Assembly: GCA_003194525.1 (NCBI GenBank)
Contig: NBIV01000019.1
Coordinates: forward strand, 248,001-312,000
Length of the DNA: 64,000 nt
Source of the DNA: Gracilariopsis chorda
Lineage: Eukaryota; Rhodophyta; Florideophyceae; Gracilariales; Gracilariaceae
Direction: 5' to 3'
Position numbers and translations under genes: made by a program. Below, in pieces: positions 21,610-32,979 of this stretch (positions are counted from its first letter, which is position 1; each line of letters begins with the position of its first letter). Below the pieces are notes generated by a model. The model had not been told where the DNA came from. It worked only from the letters and a program-made list of their open reading frames with translations, and searched no databases.

Positions 21610-21851
21610 GACCAGCGAAGTGTAATTGTGTTCTCGGTTTACCGGACTAGCTACCGGGTTTCCAAATTACACGTTGAAGTTTGGAATTGTGTTGTGACCA
21701 ACTGTGTCGTTGAGGATCGTAGATTTTTCGGATGTGTTCTCCCACAAGTGGTTGTGTGGTACCTCTTATGAGTGAAGGTCACGCATTCCAGATTATCTTG
21801 TTTGGCTGTTTCTGATTGTTTTCTGTTTCATCTCAGTTTCAGTGTCTGTCG

Positions 21852-23672
21852 ATGGGTCCTGGAAATGGATCCCGTGGTTCGGGCCAGCCCAAGTCGCAAC
21901 AAATAGGTGTTGATTCGCCCCTGCGCTCGCGGTCAGTTCTTGAACGCTCGGATGTTGATAACCGCAGACCTGGAAGCAGGAAGCCATCGACTAAGTCGTC
22001 CCAACCCCCAGTTGTTAGTTCTTCGGATGCTCCGTTTAGGAGGTCTGTACCCGCCGCTGTGGGGAAAGACGCACTCCTTGTCGAGATGGAGGCACAAGTG
22101 CAGATCTTTCAAGACCAAATCTCGGTGCTTGAAATTTCTCACTCTGCTCTCGTCAATGAGGTTGATGAACTCCATATGAGGATTTGTGCCGGTCTTTTCG
22201 GAGGTGTATCTGAAGATCTACGTACTTTACGGACTGATATTAATTCATTTTTGGAGGTTTTGAGAGGTTAACTAGATATGGTGAAGGACGTTGACTCGAA
22301 GTTTCAACGGGTTCTGCCCCGTCTTGAGACGTTGGAAAATACCATCAGAGGTGATGAAAACGTCGCAGACCTACCAGCTGTGTTTTCGCATCGTCATGGT
22401 GACCGTGCTCGCACGAAAAACCGCCCCCGAAAACGGAGTGACAACGACTATGACTCGGATCCGTCCCTGTCATCGGTGAATCCTAACCGCTCTGCGGAAT
22501 CCGCTTCGTCTGACTCATCTGCAGGCGGTAACCACACACAGTTTGAAGGAGCTGAAGCCTACTAGCCCCTTGTAGAGGAACTTTTTATCATACCGGTATT
22601 ACCGCTTGGAAGACTCCTCATTGGATCGTACACCCCGTGGAACTGGGAAGGTAAAAGACTGCATCAGGGGGAAGGCTTTGTCGTTTCGTAACCAGAACTT
22701 CGCTGGAGAGAATCTGATTCTCGTTTTGGATTTTCTTTCACGCTTTGTAGTGGAGGCAAATATCCTCAGCATGAGTGAAAGACAGAGTTACATTGCCCTA
22801 CCGTACTTTCTACGTGGAATTGAAGAAGATCAATTCAACTCTGTAAGAGGTTCGTCTCGCCCCTCTGAAGGAGGGGTCACCTTTTGGCCCGAAGCTGTTC
22901 AGTATTTGCTACGCTCGTAGGCGACAGTAACGCAATTCAGGAAGCCATCTTGGCCCTGCGCGATACTAATTAACGCCGGACGGAAACGGAGACCAAATAC
23001 TCAGTTAGACTGAACAAGGCCTTCCACCGATGTGGCAATTTTTATTCCGCTAGCGAGCGTTGTACGATGTTCATCGACGGATTAGATCCGGCTATTTGCA
23101 CTCTTGTGGCCCAACGTCGAGAAGACAGGAGGAATGTTACCTATTTAGAGTTGGTGCAGTACGCAAAGGCGGAAGGAAATGCTCTACGCGCCCGCTCCAG
23201 AAGCCGAGTCAGATCCCAGGCCCTACACATGGAGGCCGCCCCGTCAACAATTTCATTACTGCCCCAGGAGTATTCTCGATGTGAGGTTGTTAACGTATAC
23301 CTCACTCAGCATGATCTGGTTTCCATACCCAAAACGGAGCTCTCGTCTACGACGGAACCCTCGGTGGAACTGGATAGTCAATTGCTGTATGCAGATCGTC
23401 ACCGCGTTCGTGGTCCACAAGTACGGTATTCTAACGGAAGTGGCTACCAGAGACCTGGTTGGGTGGATACACGCGCGTCGGCTGCGAAGTTTCAAGACAA
23501 CCGAAACATCGGGAAACCCCAGAAGTTGATCTGTTACCTTTGTTACGACCATAGACACACGGCCCCACAGTGTATTATGACTCTGAGGGAGATGCCGAAA
23601 GGGGTTGTTACTATGACGCCCTGGCCCTGGAAGAACAGGCATCAGTACCTATCATCGCATACTTGCGTGTGA
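21852..23672 (+). pseudogene. Chromovirus gag, broken
   Basis: Starts at ATG 21852 (MGPGNGSRG). The first frame runs to 22565 with one in-frame TAA at 22269-22271; it holds a charged, coiled-coil-like stretch (heptad-type leucines around LVEMEAQVQIFQDQISVLE). A shifted frame at 22606-22920 carries the capsid-like core with the pattern FAGENLILVLDFLSRFV. A third segment, 23067-23672, ends with a CCHC zinc knuckle, CYLCYDHRHTAPQC at about 23532-23573, which binds RNA in retroelement nucleocapsids. At least two frame changes and several stops interrupt it, so no functional Gag is made. Confidence 0.85.
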
Positions 23673-24113
23673 AGACCGAATTTCCTTGTAAGTTTACACC
23701 AGTCCAATCTGTTGCAGTACCCAGTACTGGTTCTTCCCCGGCTACTGCTTCTGCGGGTCATGCGGCTCCAGCGGATGGTTCTATTTCTTGGCAACCGGCT
23801 CTACAGGCCTTTTTAATGCCGCATATCGTTGTTCCCGAGAAGACGGATGCTGTTCAGGAAAACTGAGTCGGGAAGTATCTTTTAGAGAGGTGCCTGAGTC
23901 TAGGTCATCGGCAGGCGAAGCGTCAAAGCCTCGCTCCCCGCTCAAGATCCTTTCAAGTAAGTTTTTGACCACAACAGACGTGGACTTGGCCCACCTCGAT
24001 GAGTTACGTCGCCCCTGGATACGGTGTAGGAATCATCGGTAGCCGGATAGAGTCATGGTAATGGCCAAGCGAAACTACAAGGTTTTCGCTGACTTTGGCC
24101 TTCCGCCCATTAT

Positions 24114-24686
24114 ATGGTGCGTCATCTGTCTATTCTGGATACAGGTGCAGGCCCCAATTTCATTGTCGAATCTTTTTTACCGCCTGACGTGCGTTCTCGT
24201 ATCCGACAAGGACCATTCATCGAAGTTGCTGATGCCAATAACAACCCGTTAAGAACGGCTGGTACGGTTACTCTGATGATCAGGATTAGTAAATGTTCGA
24301 TGCAGCTTGATTTCATCGTCCGTAAGACGCTTGTGGCCCCATTTATCTTTGAATGTGACATCTGCGACAGCCTCGTAGAGTCCATTCGTCCGCGTGCGCG
24401 AGAATTTGAACTAGAAGATGGTTCCATCATTCCGATAGTTCGTCGTTCGCTAAGGTGTGCCTCATCCAAGCTGGTTCCGCTTCCGGCCCCCTCGCAGCAT
24501 TCGTCATCTCCAAAGGAGTCGCCTATGTTACGTGTCGCACGGCCAATCTCGATACCGCCCGAAGCACAGGCGTGGGTATCAGTAACTGCCGCCCCAAGAG
24601 GATTTCGTGTTGTTCAACCGCTCACATCGTTGTTCGAGAAGTATCCATTGGCCATGGCTAACGGTATCGTTCAGATTTCAAATTAA
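24114..24686 (+). pseudogene. Chromovirus aspartic protease domain
   Basis: Retropepsin-type domain: the catalytic ILDTGAGPNF motif starts near 24132, and FIFECDICDSLVE with the following FELEDGSIIPI corresponds to the second half of the fold. It would cut the Gag-Pol polyprotein. The ATG at 24114 is internal to the polyprotein. The frame ends at TAA 24684-24686 but continues in phase into the reverse transcriptase region. Confidence 0.85.
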
Positions 24687-25876
24687 CACCCCTTTCAGGT
24701 CTTGATAGCCAACTTTGCCAAGAAGCCTCAGTTTCTGACGAAGAACCAAGTAGTTGGTACTGTACTTCTGCATCCAATGGCTTTAATCCCTACAAGGGTG
24801 TGCGCAGCCGATGTACTCGAATTAATTCAAGAACCAAACGATTCGCCTCATGCTAAGGGGACGAGGGGTTCCCACTTTTCTGGGGAGTCGCTCAGCACGA
24901 AAGATTCAGAAAGGAAGGTCTTTCGTACGAGTTACGACAAGTTGGACCCCGTAAAGGAAGTAGAAGACCTGGGTCTCGCCGGCTTCACACCGCGAGAAGT
25001 TGCGAAATATGTTGAGATAGTTCAACTCAATGTGAGATGGATCCTTCGGGGAGGTTTCGGCCACAGAACACCGGATTGACTTGTTACTGAACACAAAGCC
25101 GATTGCTCAACACCCCTATAGGCAGGCCCCAAGGCAAGGGAGGAGGAACAATTTCATGTGTATAAAATGCTCCGCGATTTCGTGATAGAGCTAGCTCAAT
25201 CACCATGGGAATATCCAGTAGTACTGGCTCCGAAACCCGATGGGACGTGGCGTTTTTGCATCTACCACCGTCGCCTTAACGCAGCCACCGTGAAAAAAGT
25301 GTACCCCATACCGCGAATGGACGAGTACATAGACTCTCTCGGTGAGGCATTTTTTAGCACATTGGACGCAAACTGGGGATACTGGCAATTACCAGTACGG
25401 CCGGAAGACCGTTATAAGACTGCTTTCGTCTCCCATTCAGGTTTGTACCGCTTCAAGCGTATGCCGTGTGGGCTAACGAACACTCCTGCTACTTTCCAGA
25501 GTGCGTTGGATATCCTCCTAGCCCACTTCAAATGGCGATCATGTCTTGTCTACCTTGACGACATCATAGTCTTATCCAACAACTTGGATGATCATTTAGA
25601 CCACGTTTGTAGAAGCATGACTACGTTGCGTGATGCTGGAGTAACCCTCAAGCTGAGGAAGTCGGAATTCTTTATCGAGTCGGTTAAGTACCTGAGCCAC
25701 GTCACTCGCCATATGCGCTTTCTGATTCAGGAAGCTCGGGTCAAATCTCTCAAAGGGGCCAAGCAACCGACAACTCAAACGGAACTTCCCTATTTATTAG
25801 GGTTATGTAACGTGTATAGACGGTTCATTCCATGCTTTGCAAAGAGTGTGGGACGGCTCAATGATCTTCTCAGAAA
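24687..25876 (+). pseudogene. Chromovirus reverse transcriptase domain
   Basis: RNA-dependent DNA polymerase of the Ty3 type. Recognisable blocks: SPWEYPVVLAPKPDGTWRFC, FSTLDANWGYWQLPV (catalytic Asp retained), KTAFVSHSGLYRFKRMPCGL, and the active-site box LVYLDDIIV with YLDD at 25551-25562. The stretch 25035-25135 is locally out of frame: the pattern TEHRIDLLLNTKPIAQHPY is read in another frame, then the main frame returns. Stops lie at 25077-25079 and within that segment. A frameshift near 25876 separates it from RNase H. Confidence 0.92.
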
Positions 25877-26536
25877 ATGGCAGTCGTTGAAACTGGACCC
25901 CTTAAACCTGCACAGGTGGAAGCTTTCATCTCTCTTAAGAAGGCTGCCACCTCTGTACCGAGATTATCGTTGCCTAAGGTTTGGTTACTTTATACCGTGG
26001 ATACAGACGCGAGTGATTACCAAATTGGTTGTGCGTTATTCCAGACGACACCCGATGGGGAACAGAAACCAATCGGTTTTTGGTCTAGGACACTCAACGT
26101 CCACGAACGGAATTGTTCAGTCTCGGAAAAGGAATGCCTAGCCATGGTATGGGCTCTTCAAACACTCAGACCATATCTTATGGGTACGCAATTCACAGTT
26201 AATACGGATTATTCCGCTTTGCGTTGGATAATGACCGTCACGGAACCTTCGGGCCGCCTGATGCGTTGGAGACTGCGCCTCGCTGAGTTCGATTACGAAG
26301 TCGCCTATAAGAAGGGTTCCCTAAATATCCAGGCTCATACACTATCCCGTCTAGGAACGGAAGCCGAAACCTTACCGGTCAATGACGATGATACTTCTTG
26401 TTTCGTTCTCGAAGAGAAGTCAAACTATGATCTGGTTTCAGATGATATTGTTGATGATCTGCTCGTCGCTAACGGTGGCGAACCGGATACCGGATCGTTC
26501 GCACCGATCACCTCCGAAGAGATAACCTGCGAATAA
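25877..26536 (+). pseudogene. Chromovirus RNase H domain
   Basis: RNase H of the reverse transcriptase, which degrades the RNA template. Retained motifs: TVDTDASDYQIGCALFQ (Asp), SEKECLAMVWAL (Glu) and NTDYSALRWI (Asp). The C-terminal motif reads NIQAHTLSRL, with His where relatives usually have the last catalytic Asp (ADALSR type). The frame ends at TAA 26534-26536, but the same frame continues into the integrase. Confidence 0.9.
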
Positions 26537-28684
26537 TATGGTGACCTGTTTTGTACGAAGATTCGTGCCCAGGTCAATGGAGGCGCTAACATTCCTTTCG
26601 GAGTAGACTCTCAAGTTTACTTGGTAAGGACTGTTCATTCTTGGCTACAAATCGTGGTTCCTCATTTCCTCCAGTTGAGAGTGTTACGTCTCTCGCATTT
26701 GTCAAATTTAGCTGCTCACCATGGTAGAAGGAGGCTCTACACGACGTTACGTCGACATTTCTACTGGCCCGAACTTGCATTGGATTAATACGCGATTGTA
26801 CTGTCTTGTACCCACTGCGCTCGTGAACGAGTCAAACTGCGCGGCTATGCGAAGAAATTGACTCTGTTCCTGGCACGGGCCCTATTGGAATTTGTTTCTA
26901 TCGATATACTCTGTGAGTTCCTTCACACAGCACGTGGAAATAAGTTTCTACTCGTAATTGCTGATAGGTTCTCGAGGCTCGTCCGGACTGTACCGTTGAA
27001 GAAGATTACCGCATGATCAGTGGCTGAAGCTCTCATCCATCACTGGGTTCTCCTCTATGGTCCACCGGTCAGTCTCTTATCCGATAAAGCACCGCAGTTC
27101 ACCGCACGCTTCTCCCAAGACTTTTGTAGAATACTTGACGTCAGGAATCTGTTTACGACGACATAACATCCCCAAGAAAATGGGCAGGTGGAACTTTTTA
27201 ACCGAAGTTTGTTATCCACTCTGCGTGCATACACAGTTCAGCACCCCCGTACATGGGAGTTTTACACTGATACCGTGACCTACGCGTAAAATACGCAGGT
27301 TCACCGAGTAATGGGCTTATCACCCTTCGAGCTGGTCCTCTCACGTTCCCCACCGCCTATAGCGATAGAGTCGCAGCCAAAGCAGGACAAGTACCCGTCA
27401 ACGGTTGGTAATTACCTCAGATGGAAGGAATGGCTTACATGGATGGTTCCGGTCGCAAAATTTTCGATGAAGCGAGCGCAACGCATGTATCAACGGAATT
27501 TTGATGCCCGAGTCCGTCGGCCCATCCCCTCATTGGAAGCAGGACAGTTCATCTTCGTCAGGAGGAAATACTATAACCCTGACAAGGAGAAAAACCAAAA
27601 ACTCTCGCCCGTAGCGGATGGCCCCTACAAAGTCAACTCAGTGAGCCGAGACGCAGTTTTACTGGAAGTTGGTGCTTCTCAAGAACGATTCAGCCGCGAT
27701 CGCGTTGTACAGGCCCCTAACCCGACCCCGGAAGTCATATCAGCTCCCAGAACCCCGGACGCTCAATCGATTCACACTACAGCAGCAGGATCATCGCCGC
27801 GCGCAATCAGTGTGGCGCGTTCTTTGAGGAGACTCTTGGACATACCGATTTTTTCGCAGCAATCTTCGGAATCTCCGGTAAATGTTCGCTCGCGCTTCAC
27901 AAAGCGTGTTGAACCACCATCCTTCGTTGTTTCAAACCCTGTCGCGGCCCCGACTAAGGTGGAGGAGGAGCCCAGTAAATCCCGCTTAACAGCGAACCCC
28001 GTTCCGCCGTCGCGAGGGTTCGTAAATACTCGTGGGACACGGCAACCCGATATGGGGACGCTGCATGCAACTGCCGCACGCGTGGATCTACCTCACCAAG
28101 CTGGAATGGCCGGCCCTACCGATGGGAGGCCTCGTAAAGACGCTACGCAGAGATTTCCGTCAGTGGAGCGAACTGTCAACCGCTCTCGCGAGACGTCGTC
28201 AACGCAGCCGGATACGGACACCGTTGTGTCATCTCCCACAGGATGAATGAGCACAGTGGCGCAGGACCCGGAAGCTCCATCAGCTTACTCTGCACCGACT
28301 ACTGTCGAGAAAGCTGTGAACAGTCCCGCCGTCGCAGTGCATATTAAAGAAGTCACGGCAGATCCTGGTTTGTGGAACCACGATGCACAGGACGTTTTGA
28401 CACCCTCGCAAGGGAATGCTCAAGACTCCACGAATGGGGTAGCTGAAGCTCAACCGTCACCCGTCAGGGTAAACCTCTCCGGCACTATACTGAGCAGCCT
28501 AGGCTATCTGTATTCAGCTCACATTCGTGAGAGGACGGTTGCGTCAACCCCAGCAGGGATGGCCCACACTACATATGCAGGAGAGTCGGACCCCAACGTG
28601 TTGCGAGATGTGCACCATGCACCCACTCGTGGCGATACAACTCTACAGTACGGGGCGACGACCGCCAACCGCTTGGATAAGTGA
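26537..28684 (+). pseudogene. Chromovirus integrase with GPY motif and long disordered tail
   Basis: Integrase inserts the DNA copy into the genome. N-terminal zinc-binding type block: HLSNLAAHHGRRRLYTTL with CTHC. Catalytic DDE set: VSIDIL (about 26905), LLSDKAPQFTA (about 27070) and HPQENGQVELFNR (about 27170). The C-terminal domain has RRPIPSLEAGQFIFVRRKY and DGPYKV. From about 27720 to 28684 the protein is Pro/Ser/Thr-rich with no domain. Stops at 26786, 27014, 27164, 27287 and 28244 interrupt one otherwise unbroken frame. Confidence 0.9.
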
Positions 28685-29167
28685 CGCATACCGGCACGCG
28701 CCATGGCCCATGAAACGCCTCCCCGTCACCAACCTTCGCGAACAGGACGAGGAAGCCATCGCAGGTTAGCGTAACGATCTCCCGAACTTCGTGGGGTAAG
28801 GTACACCTCAACGAGGGATTCAGTTGACCCTCAGCAGGATACCTTTTGGGCAAACCCCCAGGCATATTTGCGGTGCCGTCGAATGGATTCATCACCGGCC
28901 TTGCCGTCAGAAACAACCTTCGTACGGACTGCCACTGGAACAGCGAAGCGTGATGTTTACTCGAAGGAGTTCATTATCGACCGTATTGTCGGGCACAGTT
29001 ACAACCCTGAGGGTTATAATCAATATCATGTATGCTGTTATGCGTACCTGCCGTCCCATGATACGGACGAACCGGTAGAAAACGTGCCCCGATCTAAAAT
29101 CGTGCGGTACCATCACCGTACTAGAACTGGAATACCAGGTATGATCGACCGCGCACTCGTGGGATGA
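28685..29167 (+). pseudogene. Chromovirus chromodomain, degenerate
   Basis: In phase with the integrase. EFIIDRIVGHS, QYHVCCYAYLP, DTDEPVENVP and KIVRYHHR (about 28964-29140) follow the chromodomain pattern, which in this element class steers integration toward particular chromatin. The two tryptophans of the methyl-lysine cage (in the usual WKGY and TWEP motifs) are replaced by Cys and Asp. Similar cage loss is known in group II chromodomains, so it need not be decay. One in-frame stop lies at 28772-28774. The natural end is at 29165-29167. Confidence 0.75.
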
Positions 29168-29457
29168 GCCACTGACCAAGTCAGTTGAACAGCAAATCCA
29201 GTTCCCCGGTGTGACATGGAAGCCTCTAGAATACGAGAAGGTTTGAAGCCCCAAGAAAAGAAGAAGCCAGCTCGAGGAGGGAAGATCAGACGACGCTGGA
29301 TAGGAAGAAGCAAGGAAGAAAAAGAAGAAAAAGACACAAGCCCCATGAGGGATGTCCAGCATTTAATCGTTACCACGTAATTCCTTCTCGTTACTACCAC
29401 AACTCCCCACAAGCAGGGAAGATGGCCTCCAAGTGTTGGGAATGTCGCTTCGTTCCC

Positions 29458-31435
29458 TCAAGAGGATGGACCACCACCCTGAGGAGGATTAGCTGGCTGT
29501 GCCAGCCGCGCTAGTATGGCCACCCGCATCTGCGCGATGTCACCGCAGGATCCCAAAATACCCATTCCTAGTTCACCAAGGAATTGGGCGATGATGGTCG
29601 CACGATCCTGACCTGTTACATTCGCCGATGGCGCGCCACTCTCAACCGGAGCGGTATGGAAGGGACCACCACCGACGTGAGGCGTACTATAGGACGGGAC
29701 TTGACTCGGCCCCGCCGGAGGAACCATGGATGGATCCGGATTTGCATACGCAGGATAACCCGCACCTCCGGCCGATAGCAGGCCATCAACACCGCTCTCG
29801 CCCACCCCAGATGTGGTAGGATCATTTTCCATCATTGGTTCGGCCTCCTCATAGGTCTGAAAGTATACGTCGGTGATGATGTAACCCATCGGGTGAGCCG
29901 GTGGGACAACTCGCTCGCGATCGCGGATTGCCAGTGCCTCTGGTTTGGAGATGAAACGACGTTCTACGCGATTATGGTAGACGTAATCGCCCGCTCACGT
30001 AGTAGAAAGACACGGAGAGCGGTCTGCAGGATTAGTACCTTGATGACGGTGAGTCCATTGGATGGGCACACTGTTCCAGTCGACGAGTCCAAAAGCTGCC
30101 AACAAGGAGAGAGCCTCATTGTAGTTTCCGGCACCACCGAGGATATTTGAGAGATCCAATTCACGAATGCCGCTACGCACTAGCGTGAGAAGATACCACA
30201 GTTGTAACTGGTCGTACAACTAGAAGAGAAGATAGGCCACTGCGCGGGCTACCCACTCAGTGAAGACAACGGACTACCACCTGGAGAACGTATTGCTGCA
30301 CAGTCGACTACCAATGTAGGTGATGCACGGCGGACGTTCAATGTACCATCCCTGGCAAGCCTCGTACGAAGCGCACATCCTGAGAAAGGGAGCATAACGG
30401 CCTCACATTTACTGCAGTCTCATGCGCTCAGCTTCAAAGTTCTGGTACGGTATCATGTACCCGAAACGGAATCGCGAACGACGTTCCAAACGGATCATCT
30501 GGGGGAAGTTGGACCGCGGGTGATGGCAAAGATAGACGAACTCAACACAAAGAATCGGTCTCGCCCAACACAAGTAATTCTGTTGAAAAGCTGTGGCAGG
30601 ACTCCACTCTGGGATAGACGGAGCCAACGCTGTTAAGCCGTCGCCATACCCCATTTCACCTAGGGTGCGATACAATGAAATATCGAAGTGATATTCTTCT
30701 GGGACCGGTAATCCTGATGGAGTTCGGTACAGCCGTAGATATGCGAGTTGGTCCATCGTGATACGCGCTTGCGCCCCATTCTCACCACGACGGTGGACGA
30801 GGACATTCATCTTCACAGCAACCCGGTTGCGCTAGTCGAAGCTGAGAGTCATCCACACATGGAGATTGCCCGGCAGGAGCCCACTACCATCAGCGTACTG
30901 CTCGATAATTTCCTTATGTTGCACGAACGTTGGGTGAAAACAGGGTGCACCGCTGTAGCGAGATGGATGTTCAGCCGGATCGACAGCTACCAAGTCATCA
31001 TATGATGGTAGCGCGGTCGCCGCAGGCGTTGGAACCAACATCGTAGGAGTTGGAGGCGTACCGCCCAAGGCGTTGCTTGCGTGACCCGCGGAAGAGAGGA
31101 ACGGTGCAGTTCGAAAGCCGAAAAAGAAAACCCGATGGGGGAGGATTGTTCTCGCTCTGCGGATTGTTTTTTTGAGGATTCATCACGGGAGAGGTGGAAA
31201 GCGGAGGAAGTCGTCGCGGAATAGGCGGAGAATCACATACGTCTAGTTGCTCTCGGTGGATATCCACTTGTTTGATGAAGAAACCCGAGTTGGATACGGT
31301 GCCAACGCTCGACGCGGACATATTTACGCACGATGAGATGTCGTGACGAACGTCCGCCAATGGTGGTTCTTGCTCCTTAAGGAGGGGGAGGTGAGCTGCA
31401 ATGCTTTCAGCGGTATCAGCACTACTTGGTTTCAT
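29458..31435 (-). pseudogene. Antisense coding-like frame in the 3' part of the chromovirus, unknown protein
   Basis: On the minus strand one frame from about 31100 down to the stop at 29458-29460 encodes more than 530 codons of protein-like sequence. It is cut by about six in-frame stops (for example at 30832, 30409 and 29995) but no further frameshift. Pieces include ITMDQLAYLRLYRTPSG, LDLSNILGGAGNYNEALSLL and a Pro/Gly-rich C-terminal tail with IIAQFLGELGMGIL. One frame change near 31100 joins it to an upstream segment whose ATG (31433-31435) lies inside the 3' LTR. I recognise no domain. Antisense frames in this position are known from some large plant Ty3 elements. It could also be an older insertion of another element in reverse. 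Confidence 0.6.
31379..31391 (+). promoter_or_regulatory. Polypurine tract of the chromovirus
   Basis: AAGGAGGGGGAGG ends directly before the TG of the 3' LTR, the position where plus-strand DNA synthesis is primed. The array units carry AAGGAGGGGGA at the same place before their LTRs. Confidence 0.8.
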
Positions 31436-32160
31436 ATTCCGCTTTGGCGATGCTCACCTCCCAACTGTTAAGTACGAGTAATGCACCGGTATTAAGTTTC
31501 CGTTGGAAGGGACCTAATTTGGTTGCAGGTGTAGTGCACAGCACTGCTGGAATGTGCCACACTTGTGTAGGATTCGACGTCATCTTAGGGATAGTACTAG
31601 TTACTTTCACTGTACTGTCAGGGCGCCGACCACCATTATTTATGTGTGTGAGCTCTGGTCGCCGTGGTCGAAGTGAAGGCGGCAAACGAGTGTCTGCTCT
31701 GACTCAGAACCCCTGTTGCGTGCTATCCTCCATCCGGAGAGACGCCACCTAGTGCAGGCCTATTTATCCATCTCTTGGAGGTTCCAACAAATTCTTACCA
31801 CTATTCTGTTTGTTTCTGTGCGTGCTTTTACCGTGGCTGTTGCTGCTTGCCCACATATACAGGTGCCAATGTACGGCGAATACTGGTGATTACCGTTGCA
31901 TCGTCCACCACCGCCTCACTCGTGTGTGTACCGTGCCGCCCTTGCGCGTCGCCCACCACTGTTGTGTCGCCATATTTCCCTGCTTCCGATTTCTCGGTCT
32001 TCTTGGTTCTTACACCTGTACGCCCGTTGTGACGGTGAGTCCCAGCTTTACACCCGGCTTCGTGTGCTCAGCACAGGTGGTTTTATCGCTGCGCTAACCT
32101 ATAGAGAAGGACGTCGAACACCCTTGTGTGCCAGCTCCCGCCTCGGGGCATTGCACCACA
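31392..32160 (+). repeat. 3' LTR of the chromovirus
   Basis: Begins TGAGCTGCAATG and ends GCACCACA. It matches 20818-21588 along its whole length with many scattered substitutions and small indels. Followed by AGAGG, which matches the left flank AGAGA at four of five bases. Confidence 0.88.
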
Positions 32161-32165
32161 AGAGG

Positions 32166-32979
32166 CTTCTTGAACATCTCTGTGTCAATGAACAACCCTT
32201 GCCTTTGGTATGGCGTCTGGACCGACCACCTGAAGCCTCTACGCTGTAACTCTTTACTAGTATCACACCATCCGTATCCTCGCGCTGAACTATCAACTCT
32301 ACACCTCGGCCGTTTGCGTACGCATTGCGATTCGGCGTTACCTCCACAACATAAAAACGTGGGTTGAGAAGAAAGTCCCGCCACTCCACAGGAAGCTGCG
32401 TGGAGTTGAGCACTCACCAGACGGGGAGCTAGCGGCTGTGATTAAGGCCCTCTGTTTCCATGTCCCCTACGTGGACGTTGGCACTCTAACCGACGGTACA
32501 TTTCGAAAGCTGAGCACCGGCAGGGAATCGAGTGGGAACTTAAATTAATCTGAGGGCTAGTAATCACACCGTATAAGCGGTTTTGCTGGGGTGTGCTCTG
32601 CGAATCCTCGGAGACAGGGTGTCTCATCGTTCACCCCTGACTACATCTTTGTTATTGATAACAGAGAAACCCTTGCGAACAAGCTTCCGCAAGGAACTAG
32701 AGGAGGTTTACTGGTGAAAACATATTCTTTGTTAGTAAACTTTCCTGGACGCTGCGTAAGAAAACGCGCACCAAGTACTGGTTTGTGCAGAACTTCTCAG
32801 GCCACAGCAAATCACAACTCACCGGGAGATTCTAACCCGCAGTCAGAGGTCTGACTTTTAGGGCCTTCGAAGATAGCATCTCCTGTCAGTGTCCCCACCA
32901 AGACGAATCCCCCACCTGGTAGGGAACCGGTGAAGATAACAAATTACTACTCTCCTCTCTCACTGCCAGTCTCTAAGTG
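32166..32979. other. Junction region between chromovirus and copia-type element, no clear gene
   Basis: A minus-strand stretch (32413 down to about 32165) encodes protein-like sequence (FYVVEVTPNRNAYANG) and then runs into the LTR. A plus-strand frame (32591-32854) also looks protein-like. Neither has a recognisable domain. They may be fragments of older elements into which the chromovirus inserted. I could not find a copia-type 5' LTR here with confidence. Confidence 0.4.

Larger units (their letters stand above)
20818..32160 (+). mobile_element. Ty3-type LTR retrotransposon with chromodomain (chromovirus), 11.3 kb, decayed
   Basis: An almost complete element: LTRs at 20818-21588 and 31392-32160, primer-binding site at 21592, then gag with zinc knuckle, protease, reverse transcriptase, RNase H, integrase with GPY motif and a chromodomain. 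This order defines the chromovirus branch of Ty3 elements. A polypurine tract directly precedes the 3' LTR. Flanking bases are AGAGA (20813-20817) and AGAGG (32161-32165), a 4-of-5 match to a 5-bp target duplication. The two LTRs differ at many sites (roughly one in eight to ten by eye), so the insertion is old. All reading frames are broken. An antisense coding-like frame lies between the chromodomain and the 3' LTR. Confidence 0.92.

Noticed and set aside
21202-21771. 189-codon open frame with hydrophobic character
   Set aside because: It lies mostly inside the 5' LTR. The 3' LTR has no matching intact frame, and the composition is T/C-driven.
25877-29167. Alternative genetic code reading TAA as Tyr
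   Set aside because: Only two of eight stops sit at Tyr-type positions. The zinc-finger and transporter genes use ordinary stops, and simple decay of an old element explains the rest.
31397-32160. Solo LTR inserted into an antisense gene, as protein-like minus-strand sequence lies on both sides
   Set aside because: A polypurine tract precedes it, and the AGAGA/AGAGG flanks pair it with the 5' LTR at 20818. Most likely the flanking minus-strand piece is unrelated older sequence.
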